A program made the position numbers and the translations under genes. From positions 3,224,001 through 3,288,000 of the forward strand of contig NZ_CP084580.1 of NCBI RefSeq assembly GCF_021869765.1: a DNA stretch of 64,000 nt. The letters run 5' to 3'. This document shows, one piece after another, positions 61,978 through 64,000 of this stretch (positions are counted from its first letter, which is position 1; the number at the start of each line of letters is the position of its first letter). The stretch comes from Chryseobacterium sp. MEBOG06. Lineage in GTDB: Bacteria; Bacteroidota; Bacteroidia; Flavobacteriales; Weeksellaceae. The notes under the pieces are model-generated. The model did not search any database. It was not told the DNA's origin and saw nothing but the letters and a program-made list of their open reading frames with translations.

Positions 61978-62898
61978 TCAAATAAGATCTACAGGTTTCG
62001 CTTTTAACACTAGGCTTTTGCATTCGGTGGTCTGGAAAAGCTCGAGCCCTTCCTGCCACCATTTCGTCATCTCCTCTTTATCAAATATAAATGAATGGGT
62101 GGTGAGTATCCTGTTGATAAAAAAGAAATTGATGTGTACATTGGTGGTTGCCGCTTCCAACTGTGAAATAATAAGATCATCACTGGCAATCTGGTTCAGC
62201 ATAAAATCTGTGGTACGGGCGAAAACATCTAATACATTCTGAAGAGGTGGATTATTGTATGACGTTTTTTCCAGTCTCAATACAATGGTATCTATGGATG
62301 ATGCTCCCTTTTCCAGGGCGTGCTGTAAAGGAATAAGATTGCCAAAGCCTCCATCTGCATATTCATTTCCGTTTTTTTGGCATAAGCTCATCAAAGGAAC
62401 CATATTGGATGAAGCCCAGATCCAGTCGCAGAAATCCTCATAGCTATGGTCATTAGAAGATTTGTATTCTATTTGCTGCGTGGTAAGGTTGGCCACTGTA
62501 ACCACAATTTCTTTTTTCAGTTCTTTTATTTTTTCAAAATCATGCTCTGTAAAGCTATGGCGGATAAGATTTCTGAGGTTGGTACTATCTCCTAATGTCT
62601 TTTGCTTTTTTATAAACTGCTTTATAATCCCCAGATGGTTGATCCCTATTTTTACTTTACCATTCTTATTCGTTATTTTAAATGGGCAAACCGTAAAAAT
62701 ATCCGACTGCTCGATGGTGGTATAAAGCTTTTTAATTCTTTGGATATCTCCAAGAGCGAGAAAAGGAATCAGAAGGCTTCCTGTTGAAGTCCCTACAAAA
62801 AGTTTATAGTCGTTTTTATGATTTTCTATAAGATGTTCAGCTACGCCTCCTGCAAAAGCACCTTTGCTTCCTCCTCCTGAAATGACCAATGCTTTCAT
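61978..62898 (-). CDS. patatin-like phospholipase
   Basis: 306 residues, no signal peptide. The oxyanion motif GGGSKGAFAGG is at residues 8-18, nucleophile Ser38 in FVGTSTGSLLIPF, and catalytic Asp in YADGGFGNLIPL (near 190). A complete patatin dyad, so an active lipid acyl hydrolase is expected in the cytoplasm. It stands alone between repeats and the AraC gene. Patatin-like proteins can be lipases, virulence factors or defence effectors; nothing here ties it to a defence operon. Confidence 0.92.
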   Translation of the reverse strand: MKALVISGGGSKGAFAGGVAEHLIENHKNDYKLFVGTSTGSLLIPFLALGDIQRIKKLYTTIEQSDIFTVCPFKITNKNGKVKIGINHLGIIKQFIKKQKTLGDSTNLRNLIRHSFTEHDFEKIKELKKEIVVTVANLTTQQIEYKSSNDHSYEDFCDWIWASSNMVPLMSLCQKNGNEYADGGFGNLIPLQHALEKGASSIDTIVLRLEKTSYNNPPLQNVLDVFARTTDFMLNQIASDDLIISQLEAATTNVHINFFFINRILTTHSFIFDKEEMTKWWQEGLELFQTTECKSLVLKAKPVDLI

Positions 62899-63109
62899 AA
62901 TTGATTAAAAATTAACTTAGTACTAATTTAATGATAAATTAAATAGGTTATTCATAATAAATTGGGGATACTATACACCATTTTATACTATTGTTGTAGA
63001 ATCTTCGATTTTTGACGAAAGAGGGGTCTCATAAATTGATTTTCCTTTTTTTCCTTATTGGTAATTCTATTTCTTTGTTACTTATATCCTATTTTTACAA
63101 AAAGATTAC

Positions 63110-64000
63110 ATGGACAAATTAAGTTTTCTGGAAGTTATTGCTGCGATGGCTGTTTTTATATCGCTGCTGCTTGCCGTATTTTTGTTAACGGTAAAAACGG
63201 AAAGAAAACTGGAAAACAGGTTATTTGCAGCGTTCCTTATCATGAATGCCATTGATATCAGCGGAATTTTCATGCATCTTTTTGTGGAGAGTTACAATCT
63301 GAAAGCTTTCAAAATATCTGCTTACTTATTGGTAATGCCTCTTTTCTATCTGTATGTGAATGCTGTTTGTTATTCTGATTTCATCTTAAAAAGAAAGCAT
63401 TTACTGCATCTTATTCCTTTTATTGTTGCCAACTTAATGTTGGTTCCAAGGCTTTATCTGGCAGAAGGTGCTGCTAAAGAAGCTTTCTTTACAACAATGT
63501 GGCACTCTCCTGAAATGTTTGTGTATCAGCTCATCGGAGAACTGCAGTTTTTCTATTACATTGTTGCTGTATTCATGATCCTCAAAAGATATAAGAAGAT
63601 TTATCTTGAAAACTACACCAATCCCAACACCTTGTTATACCAATGGCTGTTTCAGCTTACCCTCATTTTCCTGTTCATCCATGTCTGTATTTTTTTAAAA
63701 AATATAATGCGGTATACCGCATACAACGATCTGTTTATCTGGCTGCATATTCTGGCAGGAACTTCCTTTTTACTGGCTGCCTGCTGGTTTATCTTAAAGG
63801 CATTAAATTATCCTGAGCTTTTTCGCAGAATTGATTCTACGTTACAACCGACAGAAGATTTTGCAGAAACATTAGAAACTGAAAATAAAACCGATGAAAC
63901 AAAAAGTTTTCAGATCGAACAGCTTAAGAAATTTATGGTTGAAAAGGAACCTTTCCTTGAACCTTCATTAACGATTCAGGAACTGGCAGATCAGGTGAAT
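63110..64000 (+). CDS. seven-helix membrane AraC-family regulator (3' end outside window)
   Basis: 297 residues visible from the ATG at 63110 to the window end. Start MDKLSFLEVIAAMAVFISLL, with seven hydrophobic helices, then a linker and the beginning of the AraC domain (EPFLEPSLTIQELADQVN). It is a clear paralogue of the protein at 41383 (shared FLLTVKT, YLYV-x-AVCYSDF, IYLENYTNPN, and FMVEKEPFLEPSLTIQ against FMIEKEPYLDSSLTIQ). The second helix-turn-helix lies beyond the window. Confidence 0.88.
   Translation, partial: MDKLSFLEVIAAMAVFISLLLAVFLLTVKTERKLENRLFAAFLIMNAIDISGIFMHLFVESYNLKAFKISAYLLVMPLFYLYVNAVCYSDFILKRKHLLHLIPFIVANLMLVPRLYLAEGAAKEAFFTTMWHSPEMFVYQLIGELQFFYYIVAVFMILKRYKKIYLENYTNPNTLLYQWLFQLTLIFLFIHVCIFLKNIMRYTAYNDLFIWLHILAGTSFLLAACWFILKALNYPELFRRIDSTLQPTEDFAETLETENKTDETKSFQIEQLKKFMVEKEPFLEPSLTIQELADQVN

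Noticed and set aside
61978..62898. Patatin-like protein as a CBASS-type effector
   Set aside because: No nucleotide cyclase, sensor or ubiquitin-like partner gene is adjacent.

Overview
The window looks like a chromosomal segment of a Flavobacteriia bacterium, most probably Chryseobacterium or a close relative. The reasons are an AT-rich genome, promoters with a TAnnTTTG -7 box, type IX secretion C-terminal sorting signals, GLPGLI-family proteins, a DUF2911 protein, ISAon1-type transposases, AraC regulators with seven-helix membrane domains, and a short peptide with the KLSRKNMKAIQGAG leader common in that genus. The genus is inferred from family content; no 16S gene or species marker is present.

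Layout. 0-8 kb is housekeeping: an alpha-2-macroglobulin-like protein (partial), a UbiA-like membrane protein, RecF, a DUF721 (DciA-like) protein, a bacteriocin-like peptide, a Gcr-type membrane 'recombinase', the monofunctional transglycosylase MtgA, a metal-complex-binding lipoprotein and tRNA-Arg(ACG). 8-22 kb is an island beginning beside the tRNA: a large serine recombinase, a Wadjet/JetABCD plasmid-defence operon whose JetC is interrupted by a one-base frameshift, and, convergent to it, a four-gene operon that reads as an ABC-three-component (ABC-3C) conflict system with a metallo-beta-lactamase-fold protein, a trypsin-like protease, a middle component and a Rad50-like ATPase. A broken gene of unknown function follows.

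22-26 kb holds an ECF sigma factor / anti-sigma factor / membrane protein / S41 peptidase cluster. 26.5-29.3 kb is a degraded composite transposon: two ISAon1-type remnants around an sdpA-sdpB-DUF5808 cassette (antimicrobial-peptide maturation). Its right end has cut off the 5' end of a TPR-AraC regulator. 31-44 kb is mostly ordinary chromosome: a LamG/T9SS protein, a histidine kinase-response regulator pair, DUF2911, a symporter / 34-residue peptide / PIG-L deacetylase operon, a ceramidase-like protein, an AraC regulator and a serine hydrolase.

44-50 kb is a second accessory region: a Bacteroidota-type unknown protein, an XRE regulator under a perfect 30-bp inverted repeat, a DUF2971 protein and a complete Hachiman (HamA-HamB) system. 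50-62 kb is repeat-dense. It carries eight copies of a ~90-bp palindromic repeat, an IS110 element inserted in one copy with a plausible bridge-RNA leader, scattered pieces of an OmpA-like gene, a frameshifted GNAT-like toxin with its HTH partner, two alpha/beta hydrolases, a GC-rich stretch with strong secondary structure, a retropepsin/GLPGLI/small-peptide cluster and an OmpA lipoprotein with a frameshift. 62-64 kb has a patatin-like phospholipase and a partial AraC regulator paralogous to the one at 41.4 kb.

Four genes (jetC, the 22.2-kb gene, the GNAT-like toxin and the OmpA lipoprotein) are each broken by what looks like loss of one base, two of them in A/T runs. Either all are recent pseudogenes or the assembly has indel errors; this decides whether Wadjet and the toxin-antitoxin pair are functional.
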